Shown here: piece after piece, positions 47,301-59,484 of the stretch
Layout of the letters: every line of letters begins with the position of its first letter
How positions within the stretch are numbered: position 1 is the first letter of the stretch
Assembly (NCBI GenBank): GCA_002007465.1
Contig: LNAC01000859.1
Location: forward strand, 530,189-594,188
Direction: 5' to 3'
Origin: Ailurus styani
Taxonomy: Eukaryota > Chordata > Mammalia > Carnivora > Ailuridae
DNA length: 64,000 bases
Position numbers and translations under genes: made by a program
The notes under the pieces: generated by a model
What the model was told of the DNA's origin: nothing
The model's database searches: none
Seen by the model: only the letters and a program-made list of their open reading frames with translations

Positions 47301-49984
47301 TGGAGTTGACACTGAGGATTGTGGAGGTACAGTCAAGCAAGTTCAAACTTCAAGATCATTTGTCTTCCGTGATTTTTAACTTAAGTTTGGAGGCTGTTAC
47401 ATAATGAGAAGTTATCCAGCAGTGGCTGCTAAATGATCATAGTCTTTGCAATCTTGCTTTCTACTTTTGATTTTATTAATGAAATCTGGCTTTGGAGATG
47501 TAAGAACTCATGTTTCAAGTGTCTTGCCCCCTGACTGCAAAATTGCCTTTGACAGCTGCTGGTTGACTTCTACTAATGTTTTTGACAACAGTCAAGTCTT
47601 CCAGAGCTTTGAGTAGGTTCCTGAGTTGCCTAGCATGTGTTGAATTTTTGAAATGATCATGGCCAGTGGTTGTGATCTTTGCTCTGCTCTATTCTCCATC
47701 AGTTTCTCTTGCAGATATTAAAACAATGTTACTGCTCTAGGGGAACTGTGGGTTGAGCCATGTGGTGCTCTTGTTGTTTTATAAACTCACATGGTGGCCT
47801 TTATCCAAGATAACAGCAATAAGTAGAACTCTGTAGTAAATTGCTGCGCTCTGTGGATTCACTGTATGAAAATATGTTTGAAAAAAATAAATTTTAATTT
47901 TATACTACTGTGCCTACTTTGAGATTTCCATCCCCCCACAACTGGAAGTTCTATGTTTATTTTGACATGCTACAAACAACATGCCATGATTACTGTTTAC
48001 ATGTACCATTGGGCTTATGGACTTTTTGCTTTTAGACCTGAAGCTAATAATGCAATTTTCCAGTCTTGAGACCCAATCAAAAAGCTTTTGAAAGTCAGCT
48101 CACTTAAAGAAACCCAGAAAACCACTCTCCACATGAAGCTTGGAATATCATGTGACTCCTGTTATAAATAGCCTGTTTGAAGAGATAGCAGTAAGTTAAA
48201 TTACAAACTGTTTTCCAAGTAGTTGATATCCATTACTGGATTTGGACAGAGTGGAATTATTTTTTTTTTATGGTAGCTGGTGCTCTGGTATGTAAGATAG
48301 AACGCCCTTCCTCTTGTCAGTGGCTTGCAGAAAGATTATAGTTTTTAAAACTTTGCAGAGGCACCAAACGATTTTTTCAAAGGTTTATATGTTTCTCAGA
48401 ATGTAAAAGAAAAAATATTCCAGGATGCTGTGATGGTTGGGCCATTTGTGTCTGATGGACTCGACGTAATCACTTGTGCCGAGAGCCTAACACTCAAGAA
48501 CAAGTGCATCTGGGGCACAGAGGAGCTGGACATATTAGATGAATTATAGATTGGAGTGGGTGACAGCTAAATTTCTAAAACCCACTAATTCTCTAATTCA
48601 ACCTTGCCGTCATACAAAGGGGGGGATAATTAAATTCAACACATACCCAAGGTGACAAATTTTAAACTGAAATCAGATTTGGTGCCCACTTTGTAGTACA
48701 TGTGGAAGCAAACATTCTTAGGAGTACAGAGATAGAGTTCCTTTGTTGCTCGATCCTCAGAGTCTGTGTGACTCTCCAAAGAACAATGAGCAAAGTGGAG
48801 ATGCATAAGTATTCTACTCCCTAAGGCATCAGGCGTCTACGGGGTACAGCCCTACCTAGAGCATTGGCTTCTGCCCTCCTGCTCCAGACCCCAAATCTGA
48901 TGACCAACCAGGGCAGAGATTTGTCCTATCTTCACTATCATTCCTTTCTCCCTGATTGCTCTTCTCTACCCCCCTGACTCCGCCTCCTCTGGCTTTCCGT
49001 CATTTCTCCAGCTTCGATTCTGCATTTTGCCCTCTGCTGCTCTTGCAAGCAACTCCTGTCTGAATCCCAAAGGTCATCAATACCTACTACCTGAGCCTTT
49101 TCTGAGCCTTACTCCCTTATTCCTACTGGAGGGAATGTTTAGACTTTCGGCTCATAAGTTTTGAAAAAGCATCATAAGACTGGTGGATCTTTGTCCTTCA
49201 GACCTTTTGTTAGAGGAAAACATAGTTAGCAATCATATTGTTCTATACTGTTCTGTGCCACTATTCAAAGAAAAGCACTCCTCCAACACACAGCAGTAGA
49301 ACTAGAAATAAATAATCTATCAACATATCTAGAAAGAGCCAATAGGTTTTAGCAGAAACCAAAGAGAAAGATATAATTATTCTTATGGAATTGTGTTTGG
49401 GCATACTGAAAACAAATAGGCAATAGACTAACAGGCAAGGTACTTCTAGGAATTTTAAAAGATCCATGCATCTGTCTTATTCATGCATTGACCCTTCCTG
49501 TGAATAAGTTAATATCATTTCAATGTCACAGTACTGAAACTGGACTCTAGTGCCTGCGGAATAGTCCAGTGCTCTTTCTGGTAGGTTTCTGAGTGTTGTG
49601 GGATTTTAATGGTTGGCGCTTCCTTGAGCTCAGCACTTCTTTGGAACACTGAGCCATGCTCTTTAGAAGAATGTTTGCTAGTACAAAAATATAGTTGGTG
49701 ATACATGATTAAAGAACATGGCCACACATGTTCCTGTTAGAAACCAAAGATCCATTATTACCTGGGTCTTTGTTGTTAGGATCTTGAAAGATTAGCAGTT
49801 TTTCATAAAATTGTGTTTCCCGCAAAAGAAGCCAGAGACTTAAACAGAAATGGTTGAGATTTCATGGCTTTTGTCTTTTGTCTTCTTGAATATGCTATCC
49901 TTCCACTCTTTAGGCTAAAAGCGGTTCATTTAAAAATACAATGACTTTAAAACACTCTTCGATGGTAGTACATTGTCATGGTTA
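47301..49984. other. Long repeat-free interval
   Basis: No interspersed repeat recognised over about 2.7 kb. A poly-A signal-like 'aaataaatttt' is at about 47886. No exon can be supported. Absence of repeats may mean constraint, but this is inference. Confidence 0.5.
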
Positions 49985-50200
49985 GGAGAAGGGACTGTAG
50001 GCCCACATAGACTGAGCTCAGTCCTAACATCTAACTCTTAACTGTTTGTGTGTTCTTGGGAAATTTGCTTCAAAATTCTCATTTGTGAAAATGAGGACAA
50101 TAATGGTACCTACCTTATAAAATTGTAGTTGGTACATGTACGCTGAATGCAAAACACTTAGAATAGTGCCTGGCACGTTCTATAAGTATTAACTGTTATT
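49985..50200 (+). mobile_element. MIR SINE, sense
   Basis: 'ttctcatttgtgaaaatgaggacaataatggtacctaccttataaaattg' then 'acacttagaatagtgcctggcac' is the sense MIR 3' half, nearly full length. Confidence 0.88.
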
Positions 50201-50261
50201 ATTACAATTAACTAATAAAAGAAGACTGTTATATTCCTATATTTAAATCATCACAAAAAAA

Positions 50262-50480
50262 GTCATCACAGAGGGGCATGTGGGTGGCTCAGTTGATTAG
50301 GCATCCAACTCTTATTTCAGCTCAGGTCATGATGTCAGGGTTGTGAGATCCAGCCCTGTGTTGGGCTTGTCTCTGGGCATGGAGCCTGCTTGAGATTCTG
50401 TCTCTCCCTCTCTCTCTGCCCCTCCCCCAGCTCAAGTGCCCATGTACTCTCTCTCTAAAAAAAAAAAAAAAAAGTCACAG
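50262..50480 (+). mobile_element. Can-SINE, older subfamily
   Basis: Head 'ggggcatgtgggtggctcag' with 'gagcctgcttgagattctg', ending in a 17-base A-run. Flanking 'aagtcatcacag' and 'aagtcacag' suggest a decayed TSD. Confidence 0.93.
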
Positions 50481-50853
50481 AAATATTTAATATAGTAGTA
50501 TATAAGCTTAGAATTTTGTGGAACTATAGTTCACAGAGTTGACTCAGTCCTATGCAAACAATATTTGACTATCCCCAACATATAAAGTTGACCCTTCTAT
50601 TTATTTCAGGATGCAGTTTATATTTTTGCCCATTCTTGGAATTTTGCTGTTTTCCTCAATGAACAAGAGAAACCATTTCTGCAGAGGTGGTTTCTTTTCT
50701 TCACACTACTTTTTTGTTTAAAGTTGAAATATGTTGTCTTACAAGTATATGCAGCTTTCATCTGCAAGGGGCGCCAGGATGATCTGTTGGCCCCGCCAAA
50801 AAGGAACAGACACTGAAATTTCGGCAGAATTTCATGGAAGACGCTGCATACTT
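50481..50853. other. Unique DNA, nothing recognised
   Basis: No repeat or exon recognised. Confidence 0.45.
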
Positions 50854-51080
50854 CTCCTGCTGTTTTTTTTGTTTTTTTTTTAAAGATTTTATTTATTCAT
50901 ATGACACACAGAGAGAGACTACAAGTAGGCAGAGAGGCAGGCAGAGAGAGGAGGAAGCAGGCTCCCCGCTGAGCAGAGAGCCCGACGCGGGCCTTGATCC
51001 CAGGACCCCGGGATCATGACCTGAGCCGAAGGCAGCGGCTCTAACCCACTGAGCCACCCAGGCGCCCTCCTGCTGTTTTT
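50854..51080 (-). mobile_element. Can-SINE with 14-bp TSD
   Basis: Antisense body 50868-51066. The TSD 'ctcctgctgttttt' is at 50854-50867 and 51067-51080. Close to consensus and CpG-rich, so young. Confidence 0.97.
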
Positions 51081-51298
51081 CTTAGGCTTACTGCTTGTAA
51101 AGGATTTGGCCACCATTTTTTTTTCCCTCTCCCTTCTCCCTTGACACCAGTCCTTTCTGTAACCCCTCTCCTCCTTGTGAACATTCAGATACATGTGTAC
51201 AGGGAAATGTGGTGGGGATGTGTGTGTGCCTATTGCCATACTTAGTTATAGTAGGTAAGTTCTTTCTGCTAAGGCTGATTACACAGAACTCAAAAGGT

Positions 51299-51543
51299 CA
51301 TTTAGTCAGCCTCTTTTTTATTTATTTATTTATTTATTTTTAAAGATTTTATTTATTCATTTGACACAGAGAGAGAGATTACAAATAGACAGAGAGAGAG
51401 GAGAGAGGAGGAAGCAGGCTCCCTGCTGAGCAGAGAGCCTGATGCGGGCCTCGATCCCAGGACCCTGGGATCATGACCTGAGCCGAAGGCAGTGGCTTTA
51501 ACCCACTGAGCCACCCAGGTGCCCATTTAGTCAGCCTCTTTTT
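51299..51543 (-). mobile_element. Can-SINE with 20-bp TSD
   Basis: Antisense body 51319-51523. The TSD is perfect over 20 bases at 51299-51318 and 51524-51543. The A-tail shows (TTTA)n expansion. One of the best preserved insertions in the window. Confidence 0.98.
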
Positions 51544-52545
51544 GTCAAGTGGTACTAACCACAAACCAAGGAGAATTGTCTACTCATCAAGAATTAGATT
51601 TCTTATCTTTCTTTGGTCTTGTGCAAAAGAATATTTTTAGGGGTTCATCAGTGCTGCCAACAGTTAATACAAAATGGCATTTTAATAGTAGACATTCTAG
51701 ACACAGAAACCTCCGTGAAAAAAGACAGTGTTTTCATTATATTTTCATCCAAGGCCCTGTTCTTCCTACAAAAAAGGTGAAATCATTTAAGTGGCAAAAC
51801 AAGCCTATGTTTAGAATGAAGACACATTGTTACTAGTTTCATTTCTCCCGTTTCATGACTCATATATTTGATCTATCATTTTTTTAAAGCTATTTTTACT
51901 CTACAAAACAAAAATAAAAGCCTGGGAAAGTAATTCTGTAGAATTAAATGCCTCGTACAAGGTTAGAGAAAATCACTGGTAAGACAGAGATTGGAACCCC
52001 CAAGTTTTAGTTATTAAAGTGTTACTTAAACTACCAAGCCATAATAAATAACTCCACATACTGCAGTTAAACAAAATTCCAAACTTTGCTTGAGTCTGTG
52101 TCAAGCTCAACAAAGTCATGAATTTGGGGAATTTCTCTGGGAATTCCTTCTTAAAATTAGTTTAGACAGCTGTCGTCCAGTGAAAGTGTTTTTATATGCA
52201 CTTTAGCAGAGGACTTGTAAGATAAGTGTTTTCTCTTTTTGGAGTACCCAACAATGTTAATATACCAGCTATTGTGATTGATTCATTATTTAATTCTATT
52301 TCTTATTTCCTCTTTTAAAGAATCTCCATGCCTATGTCTTAAAAACCCATGTTTCTAATACATGGCTGCTATAAAAGCATGCCCTTGAAACCTGGATTTC
52401 CTGTACAACTATTATGTGTTGAACAAGACCTTGGAATTAGAAAATCAACTGAGTTCAGAGAACTTCTGCCAAATCCATTAGAATTGATTGTCAGAGTTAC
52501 TTGGACCTGAAGAAGAGCATTAACTTCATAGCTTGGAGTTGGTCC
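51544..52545. other. AT-rich unique DNA
   Basis: No repeat or exon recognised. Confidence 0.5.
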
Positions 52546-52778
52546 CATTTAAAATTTTAAAAAAATTTTAAAGATTTTATTTATTTGAGAGAGAAAGAGA
52601 GAGAGAGAGAGAAACAACCACAAGTTGGGGGAGGGGCAGAGGGAGAGGAAGAAGCAGACTCCCCACTGAGCAGGGAGCTCCATGCAGGCTTCATCCCAGG
52701 ACCCTGAGATCGTGGCCTGAGCCAAAGGCAGACACAGCTGACAGAGCCACCCAGGCACCCCTCCACTTAAAATTTTAG
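52546..52778 (-). mobile_element. Can-SINE, older copy, imperfect TSD
   Basis: Antisense body about 52561-52761, ending 'gccacccaggcacccc'. Flanking 'catttaaaatttta' and 'cacttaaaatttta' differ by one base. Confidence 0.93.
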
Positions 52779-53269
52779 AATTATCAAACCAGCTGGTAGC
52801 GCCTACTCCAAAGAGATGAATAGTCATGGGTTATTCATTGCAACTCATACAACAAGGTGTGGCTACAGAGTAAAACGTGAGAGTTGGACTAAAAACAAAA
52901 GGAACACCAAATATAGTCATATATTCTTCCTGATTTAAATACAACTAAGTACATGATTATTTATATATACTTTGGGTCACTGAAAGAGTTTTAGGTTTAA
53001 TGCTTTTCTGAGAGAAAAGTAGAACCCAGAACTAATGCATTGGCGCCATATTCCATAATGAGATCAGTCTTACATGGTGCAGGACCTGCAAAGTTGTCTA
53101 GAAAAAAATGTCTCTCCATCATCAGGCTGTATTGTATCCCTTAAACAACCACCAGTTATGTAAGTGCTTCTGTATTTTAAACATGAGCCTATACTTTCTT
53201 TGAAAAGGTAGGAAATAGAGAGATATTGGGACCCAAACAGATGGTTGAAAGTTTAGAGTTATTTTAATA
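52779..53269. other. Unique DNA, nothing recognised
   Basis: No repeat or exon recognised. Confidence 0.45.
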
Positions 53270-53558
53270 AATTGCTATATCTCCATGCTTGTTGTCTGTG
53301 ACATGGTTTATGTTGACACACCCAGTACCTAATCCCAACCCTACTCCCTCGCCTTCTCCTCCTTTATAAATTGGAAATGTTATAGTTTGTCTTTTCTAGT
53401 CTTCCTTGTAAGTATGGGTGCCAGTGTGACACAGCCTTGCCCACTAAAATGCAGGTGGTTGTCCACTGGCTCTGCTTGCTCCCATTCCTTTCATCCTGCT
53501 TGATCGACAGAATTAGTGGAGCTGCAGCAGCCATCATGTCACCATGAGGAAAAAGCCT
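53270..53558. mobile_element. Ancient interspersed repeat, family uncertain
   Basis: 'cttccttgtaagtatgggtg', 'ccttgcccactaaaatgcagg' and 'gtggagctgcagcagccatcatgtcaccatgagg' resemble an old mammalian LTR-like repeat with a 'gcagccatcttgtgaccatgagg' motif. Likely continues at 53808-53860 after the SINE. Confidence 0.5.
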
Positions 53559-53807
53559 AAAGAATCCAACACATTTGGGGGTGCCTGGGTGGCTCAGTGG
53601 GTTAAGCCTCTGCCTTCAGCTCAGTGCATGATCCCAGGATCCTGGGATCGAGTCCCACATTGGGCTCTCTGCTCAGCAGGGAGCCTGCTTCCTCCTCTCT
53701 CTCTGCCTGCCTCTCTGCCTACTTGTAATCTCTCTCTCTCTCTCTCTCTCTCCCTCCCTGTCAAATAAATAAATAAAACCTAAAAAAAAAAGAATCCAAC
53801 ACATTTG
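53559..53807 (+). mobile_element. Can-SINE with 19-bp TSD
   Basis: Body 53578-53788 with a long (TC)n. The perfect TSD 'aaagaatccaacacatttg' is at 53559-53577 and 53789-53807. Confidence 0.98.
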
Positions 53808-53860
53808 AACAGTTGAACCCACATTAATGACCATCTCCTTCTAGAATCCTTGTCACATGA

Positions 53861-55344
53861 ATTTTTAGAACTCTAAACTTATGCATACATCGATACTCCC
53901 TCTGTTCTTTATCCTATTAAATATCATGGTATAACTTCATCATCAGACATACTAATCCACTCATTCATTCATTCATGATTTGTGAAATTAGAGTATAACT
54001 GAAGTCAATATACAATACGGCAAGGTAAAATAAAATTTTAATGATGAGAAAAAAAGACAAAGACAATATAATGGCAGAATAATGAAAAAAACTCCAAAAG
54101 AACAAAAAAAAATCTAATAGTTTTAGAGATTTTTTATTATATATATTTTTAGAGATTAAACAAAAATTTGGCTCAAACTTCTCAGCATCCAGTGCAAAGG
54201 GGTACACATGATGAATTAGATAATTGAGTGTCCATAAGGGAAAAACAAACCAGTTGTTTAGCAGAAGGCCAACTGCTATTGACTAGGAAATGATAGACAT
54301 TTCCCCTGTGGATAGTCACAAAGTGGTCATTGTGTACTGTAAAGAACAAAATCTGCAACTATTTTCATACAGTTACATGTTTTATAGGTTTTTTCCCTTG
54401 GGCTGTCTCTTAATATATGCTGATGTTATCGTGCCAGATCGCACTTTAACAAAAACAACTTTATAAGTCACAAACAACTTTATAAGTCACCATAACGCAA
54501 TATAAATTCATGATTCTCTCAGAGTTGGGTTTCATCCAGGGCAGAGCTAAGAGTATTTAGAAAAATGGGATGTGAGACTGTGTGTGCTTCAGAAAGTTCT
54601 TCTTTGCTAGTTTTCTCTCAACCAGAGTTTTGGAAGTGCTTAAGAAACAGCAAGGCACACAATAGTTTTAGTAAACGTCATTATGAGGGCTTTCCTTGTT
54701 TCCCTGAGTAGATGGAATGCTAGCATGTTCTTTTCACTCTGTGAGATTATGAAGGGCGGTAGGAGCTGTGGAGAGCCCTCTAAGCCATGGTACCCTTGGG
54801 AAAGTACTTGATGGCGCTGACTGGTCCTCTTGTTCAAGGCGGGTGGAGACTAAAGTGGTCTGGGAGCCCACAGTCTTCTGGCACAGAGCGCACTCCCACA
54901 GTGGTCAGTCCAAGCCTGGTGCTCAGAGGGAGAGGGAGGAGCATTTTCATCAGAGCTAATCTCTCCTAATTTGAGACTGAAAGAATGATGACATTTGAAT
55001 GAAAATGCTAAGTCTGTCAGTTGGACCATTTACTCCTCATCCTCTTGTATTCTTGCTCCAGCAGTATGGGTACCCCTGACTTTTACTCCAGTTCTTTTTC
55101 TTTCTCCTTCAAGAAAAAGGAAATCATTCCAAGATCATGATGAAACTGTGGAATATTTCTCACTTGGGAATCTGTCTCCAAAATCACTTCCAGTTTCTTC
55201 TCCTGAATACCCTTCCTTTTCTTCAGTCACCCTGTCTCCATTCCCACCCCAACCCCTATCTCTGCTTCCTGTTATCATAGGTGGAAAAGCAAAAATAATA
55301 ATTCTATGCTACCACAAATAATAATGATCGCTAAATTATTGGGG
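53861..55344. other. Unique DNA with a 19-bp tandem duplication
   Basis: 54453-54471 and 54472-54490 are identical ('aaacaactttataagtcac'). A 108-residue plus frame at 54995-55321 is unrecognised. No interspersed repeat seen. Confidence 0.5.
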
Positions 55345-55540
55345 ATTTATGAAATACCAAAATTTTGCTAAGCACTTTGGCACACACCATGTCATTTAAA
55401 CCATGTAACAACACTAGGAAGAAGATGATTATTTTTAACCCAATTTTACCGATAGAGATTGAAGTCGCACTAAATAATAGAGTCAGAGTTCAAACTCAAG
55501 CTATCTGATCCAGCGCCCCTACTCTTAACCACTCTGTTTG
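55345..55540 (-). mobile_element. MIR SINE
   Basis: 'gctaagcactttggcacacaccatgtcattta', 'gagtcagagttcaaactcaag', 'actcttaaccactctg' follow antisense MIR. Confidence 0.85.
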
Positions 55541-56754
55541 TCCTCCTTCTGGAAGCCCAGCTGACAGTGAAAGTATAGAACAAAAGATCTTTGTCCTGGT
55601 TACCCAGGAATCCGCAGGGAATGCCTTCTCCTAATCTATCAGCAGCCCCTGGAGGCCTCCGCTCCACCCTGACCTACACTCCCAGAACACAATCCTCAGC
55701 ATGTATCAAATGGCCAACTGGACATTTCTGTGCAATCATTCAGTAGCTAGAACCTGGGAAATTTATTTTTTCTAATGCTTTAAAATTATAGTGGCTTCTG
55801 GAAAACCATTGATGTGAGGTAGAGGTGATGACAGAGTCACTTAGATCAACAGATAAGTCTGAATGGGAACTTGGCATTAAAAGTGAAGGACACATAAGAA
55901 ATATGGTTTGCTGGACATCTCTTGCTCAGCTTATAAATGGTGTGTTTGACTCTTGAGTGTAATTTATGATGCTTTATTGGAGGCATCAAGACCTAACACC
56001 AGTGAGACAAGCAGAGGACTGATGACCAAGGGATGAAGATTCTAGTCGAGCTTTCACTAGCTGTGTGAGTTTAAGCCAAGCTTTGTTTCCTCATCTCTCC
56101 CAAGCATTAAGACTTGCTAGGACTTTCCATTGCACTAGCATTATGGAGACGTGATTAAATAAGCTATATTTTTCCTTTGAAAATTTAAAACTGCTATAAG
56201 TAAGTGATAACAAAAGTATTTTGTATTCCTTTTGCCTTTTATTTGCGCATCTATTATCCAGCTTATAACTCTCTGCCCGTTTTTTTCACTATCACTTCAT
56301 TCATTAGACTCTATTTTATGTAAATTGTTCAACTCTGCACATGCAAACACAAAATGTTTAATAATTAAGACTTAGCAGTCAGAAAAAAAACAAAGCAGTT
56401 TGAATACCTCAGTTAGTTTCAGTACAGTCTTTTGAATTAATTTAAAATTCATTCATTGTTCTCTGTCCAACTAGGTAAGACGTCTAAAACATTTCCAACT
56501 TCAGGTGTATAGAATTTTTCAGAAGCATTCTGAAAAGCCCTAAAACATAGAAGGGTAATACTTTGTCTCCACATGATTTTACAATAGCTAAGTGGAAGTT
56601 TTTCCTCTTACTGTTAAAAATCCTCTTCCTCAGAGTTGGAAAAAAAAAATGAAAATCTTCAGACAAAAGGTTAACTCCTTTGATAGAGGGCCTTTCAGGG
56701 AAGTGCCCGAAGACCACGAAGAATAAAAATGCCTTCTCAACCGTTTAATTTAAT
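55541..56754. other. Unique DNA, nothing recognised
   Basis: No repeat or exon recognised. Confidence 0.5.
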
Positions 56755-57260
56755 TTAATTCAGCAAGCATTTACTGAGCAACTCCTAGGTGTCGGTTATT
56801 GTAAAAGCCCCTCTGGGGAGCGGGAAGATGAATGAGACACGGCACCAGCCTTCTTTAGTGCACAATCCAGGGGAAGAAAAAGATGTGTGCATACTCTTAC
56901 TGGAAAACAGGGCAGACTGGGAGAAGCACTAATGGAAGCGTGAAGTGATGGGAGGGAGGGAAAATAGGTTCTTTCTGACTGGGGCATTTTAGCAGGCTTC
57001 ACTGAGGAGGAGGGATCATGTAAGCTGTTCTTTGAAAAATGATCAAGGGATAGAAGGCCATTCTAGGCTGAAAGAACTAAATGAACAAAGACATGAAAAC
57101 AAAGGTGCTGGTACTTGGGCTCCTTTGAGGAACTGAAAAAAGACACGTTGCCTAGATTGTAGAGGGTGGGAAGCTGCCGGAAGGTTCACTTGAGGCTGCT
57201 TTATGAAGGGCATGAACGCCAGACTATTTGGAATATACCATACACAATAGGAAGCAATCG
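56755..57260 (-). mobile_element. L2 LINE 3' portion, antisense
   Basis: 'ttcagcaagcatttactgagcaactcctagg' begins the L2 3' end in antisense; 'gccattctaggctgaaagaac' and 'aaaggtgctggtacttggg' continue into its ORF end. Confidence 0.85.
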
Positions 57261-57261
57261 A

Positions 57262-57312
57262 AGATGATGGTGAGGATGAGTGATAGTGATGACGATGATG
57301 ACGATGATTTTG
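57262..57312. repeat. GAT-rich trinucleotide tract
   Basis: An imperfect (GAT/GAC)n run, 'gatgacgatgatgacgatgat'. Confidence 0.9.
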
Positions 57313-57349
57313 GCAATTAACACCTTTAAAGGAGCCTTTCTGTAGGGCT

Positions 57350-57545
57350 CTCCCTAGTCCGTGTTACTGCCTCTTCCCTAATGTCATAGAACCTTATGCA
57401 TACCACAAAAAACAGTGTAGTAGGATCACACCGTGTTAAAATTCCCTACTCATTTATCTATTGCGCTGCTAGGTTGTAAGCCCTTTGAGAGCAGGATCCA
57501 TCGGTTTCTGTATCATCAACATCTAGCTAGTGCAACAGGAAGCAA
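57350..57545 (+). mobile_element. L2 3' end, sense
   Basis: 'taggttgtaagccctttgagagcaggatcc' matches the sense L2 3' end. It lies between two antisense L2 pieces, so at least two L2 insertions met here. Confidence 0.7.
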
Positions 57546-57564
57546 ATGATTTTTACTTTATATG

Positions 57565-58015
57565 TATTCACGGAATGAACACATGAAAAAAGTAGAAGCC
57601 AGGTGGTCAGGATTGTGCTTCAGAAAGAGAAATTTGGTGATAGTGCATAGGATGGATCGGAAAGGGGAGAGTAGTAACTCGGACATAAGGAGAGCTTTTA
57701 TAGTTCCCTTGGGAGGAAGAAAGAAGATCCTGAAGCAGGATATTGAGGATGCAGTTTGGCTGAGCTTTGGTAACTTCTTGAGTTTGAGATTAAAGGCAAG
57801 GGAATAAAGGGAATGAAGAGGTTTTTGAGTTTTCTATCTTGTTTAACAAGGAATTGACTACACCCTTAGGCAGAGAGGGGATAGAATGGAAGGAGCAGGT
57901 TTTGGGGACACACACAGGAGAGGGAGATGTTGAATTCTGTTTTGGATATGGTGAATCCAAGCTTATCACATCAATGGCTATGGCAGTGTTAAGTCTCTGT
58001 CCCTTATAGAAAGTG
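57565..58015 (-). mobile_element. L2 LINE ORF portion, antisense
   Basis: 'aaggagcaggttttggggac' and 'gttgaattctgttttggatatgg' match antisense L2 coding sequence. The remnant has no long frame. Confidence 0.8.
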
Positions 58016-58049
58016 AAATTTAAGATAAACAATGAAATTTAACCATTAA

Positions 58050-58230
58050 AATAATTGTTTATTTGCCTGTAAAGTGCCAGACACTTTTCTAAGCACTTTA
58101 TACATGTATAAGCCCACTTAAGCTTTAAATAACCTAGTAAATTCGGTATTATTATCAACTGCCTTTTACTGATAGAAAATGGAGGCTCAAGTTCATGTAG
58201 CCCCTACGTGTTAGAGCCAAGATTAAAATC
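58050..58230 (-). mobile_element. MIR SINE
   Basis: 'gtaaagtgccagacacttttctaagcactttatacatg' through 'gttagagccaagattaaaatcc'. It is the target of the L1 insertion that follows. Confidence 0.9.
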
Positions 58231-58912
58231 CACGCAGACGAGAGGCTGCTGGGAAGATGGCGAAGCAGGAGGGCCCCGGGCTCCACTCTTGCTGCGTGGT
58301 CGCCTAGAGAGCACCCACATCGCCATAAATAACCCAGAAAGCAACGGGACGTAGACAAGAGGCCACAAGAAGGGGATCCACCCTCTCCAATCGCTCTTGG
58401 CAAGATCCCATCAAAGCGCTGCCACAAGCCTGACAGTGTGTGAGCAGCCCAGAGGCAGGCCAGCACCACTCCAGAGAGAGTCCTGCCCGGGGGACAACCA
58501 CACCCCAGTGGGCCTGCAGGCCCCGCCCGCTACCAAAAGCTTCTCAGGGGACAACACAGGGGAAGTGCCTGCAGTTTGGGACTACTTCATCTCTGGTAAA
58601 CTCCTGGTCTGAGTCAACACACACCCAAGACAGCCCCCGACTGGCCCACTAACACCATGGGGACCAGACTCAGCCCACAACTGGCAAAGAACCATCGCAG
58701 ACGGGACTGAGGGCAAACACAGCTCCACCACAACAGGAGGGTGCATACAACATACAGGGAAGACCCCCTGAAGTGCCAGGTTCTGGGGAACAGGGGACAT
58801 TGCACCGTTGGATCTCTTCTTCATAAAGCCACTACTTCCAAGTGTGGAAGACGTAGCTGACTTTCCTAACACCGAGAAACACACACAGCAAAAAAAAAAT
58901 ATACACACAGAC
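58231..58912 (+). mobile_element. Carnivoran L1 5'UTR-only fragment with poly-A
   Basis: Begins 'gagaggctgctgggaagatggcg' at 58240 with a YY1-type 'aagatggcg' (58254-58262), as at the 5' end of mammalian L1. It continues as GC-richer, CpG-containing L1 5'UTR ('ggggacaaccacaccccagtgggcc') and stops at ten As (58890-58899) before ORF1. Flanking 'cacgcagac' (58231-58239) and 'cacacagac' (58904-58912) match 8 of 9. It may keep an internal promoter. Frames across it are not genes. Confidence 0.7.
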
Positions 58913-59238
58913 TAACCCAAGAGGTTGAGTTCTCACCACTCTATAATGCTATAATGCAAGAATATAGGACATTTTTGCTCATTGAATCAGGTAGAAGATT
59001 TTGGGAGGTGAGCAAAGTGATAGGTTTTTGTTCTCCCCCAAGTTGGCTATTGAAAATAGACTCACAGTCTCATTGATCAAAATGCACAGTGCAGAATATG
59101 ATGGTGCCTGCCAAGCTTAGTGGCCTCTGCACCTGGCATCTTCCACACTGATTAAGTATTGGCAATTAACCTCTGCTGAGTCTAGAGAGTAGCTCTCGAA
59201 TATGTGTAACTGGGACCAGAGGACAAGCATCCACCAAT
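58913..59238. other. Unique DNA, nothing recognised
   Basis: No repeat or exon recognised. Confidence 0.45.
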
Positions 59239-59484
59239 AAGAATGGCTAAAAGATGGGCGCCTGGGTGGCTCAGTGGGTTAAAGCCTCTGCTTTCGGCTC
59301 AGGTCATGATCTCAGCGTCCTGGGATCGAGGCCCGCATCGGGCTCTCTGCTCAGCAGGGAGCCTGCTTCCTCCTCTCCTTGTCTCTCTCTCTCTGCCTGC
59401 CTCTCTGCCTACTTGTAATCTCTCTCTCTGTGTCAAATAAATAAATAAAATCTTAAAAAAAAAAAAAAAAGAATGGCTAAAAGA
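59239..59484 (+). mobile_element. Can-SINE with 16-bp TSD
   Basis: Body 59255-59468, near consensus, with a 17-A tail. The perfect TSD 'aagaatggctaaaaga' is at 59239-59254 and 59469-59484. Confidence 0.98.

Noticed and set aside
59255..59330. tRNA-like A/B boxes in SINE heads as tRNA genes
   Set aside because: The Can-SINE head is tRNA-derived but does not keep a full cloverleaf. These are retrotransposons.
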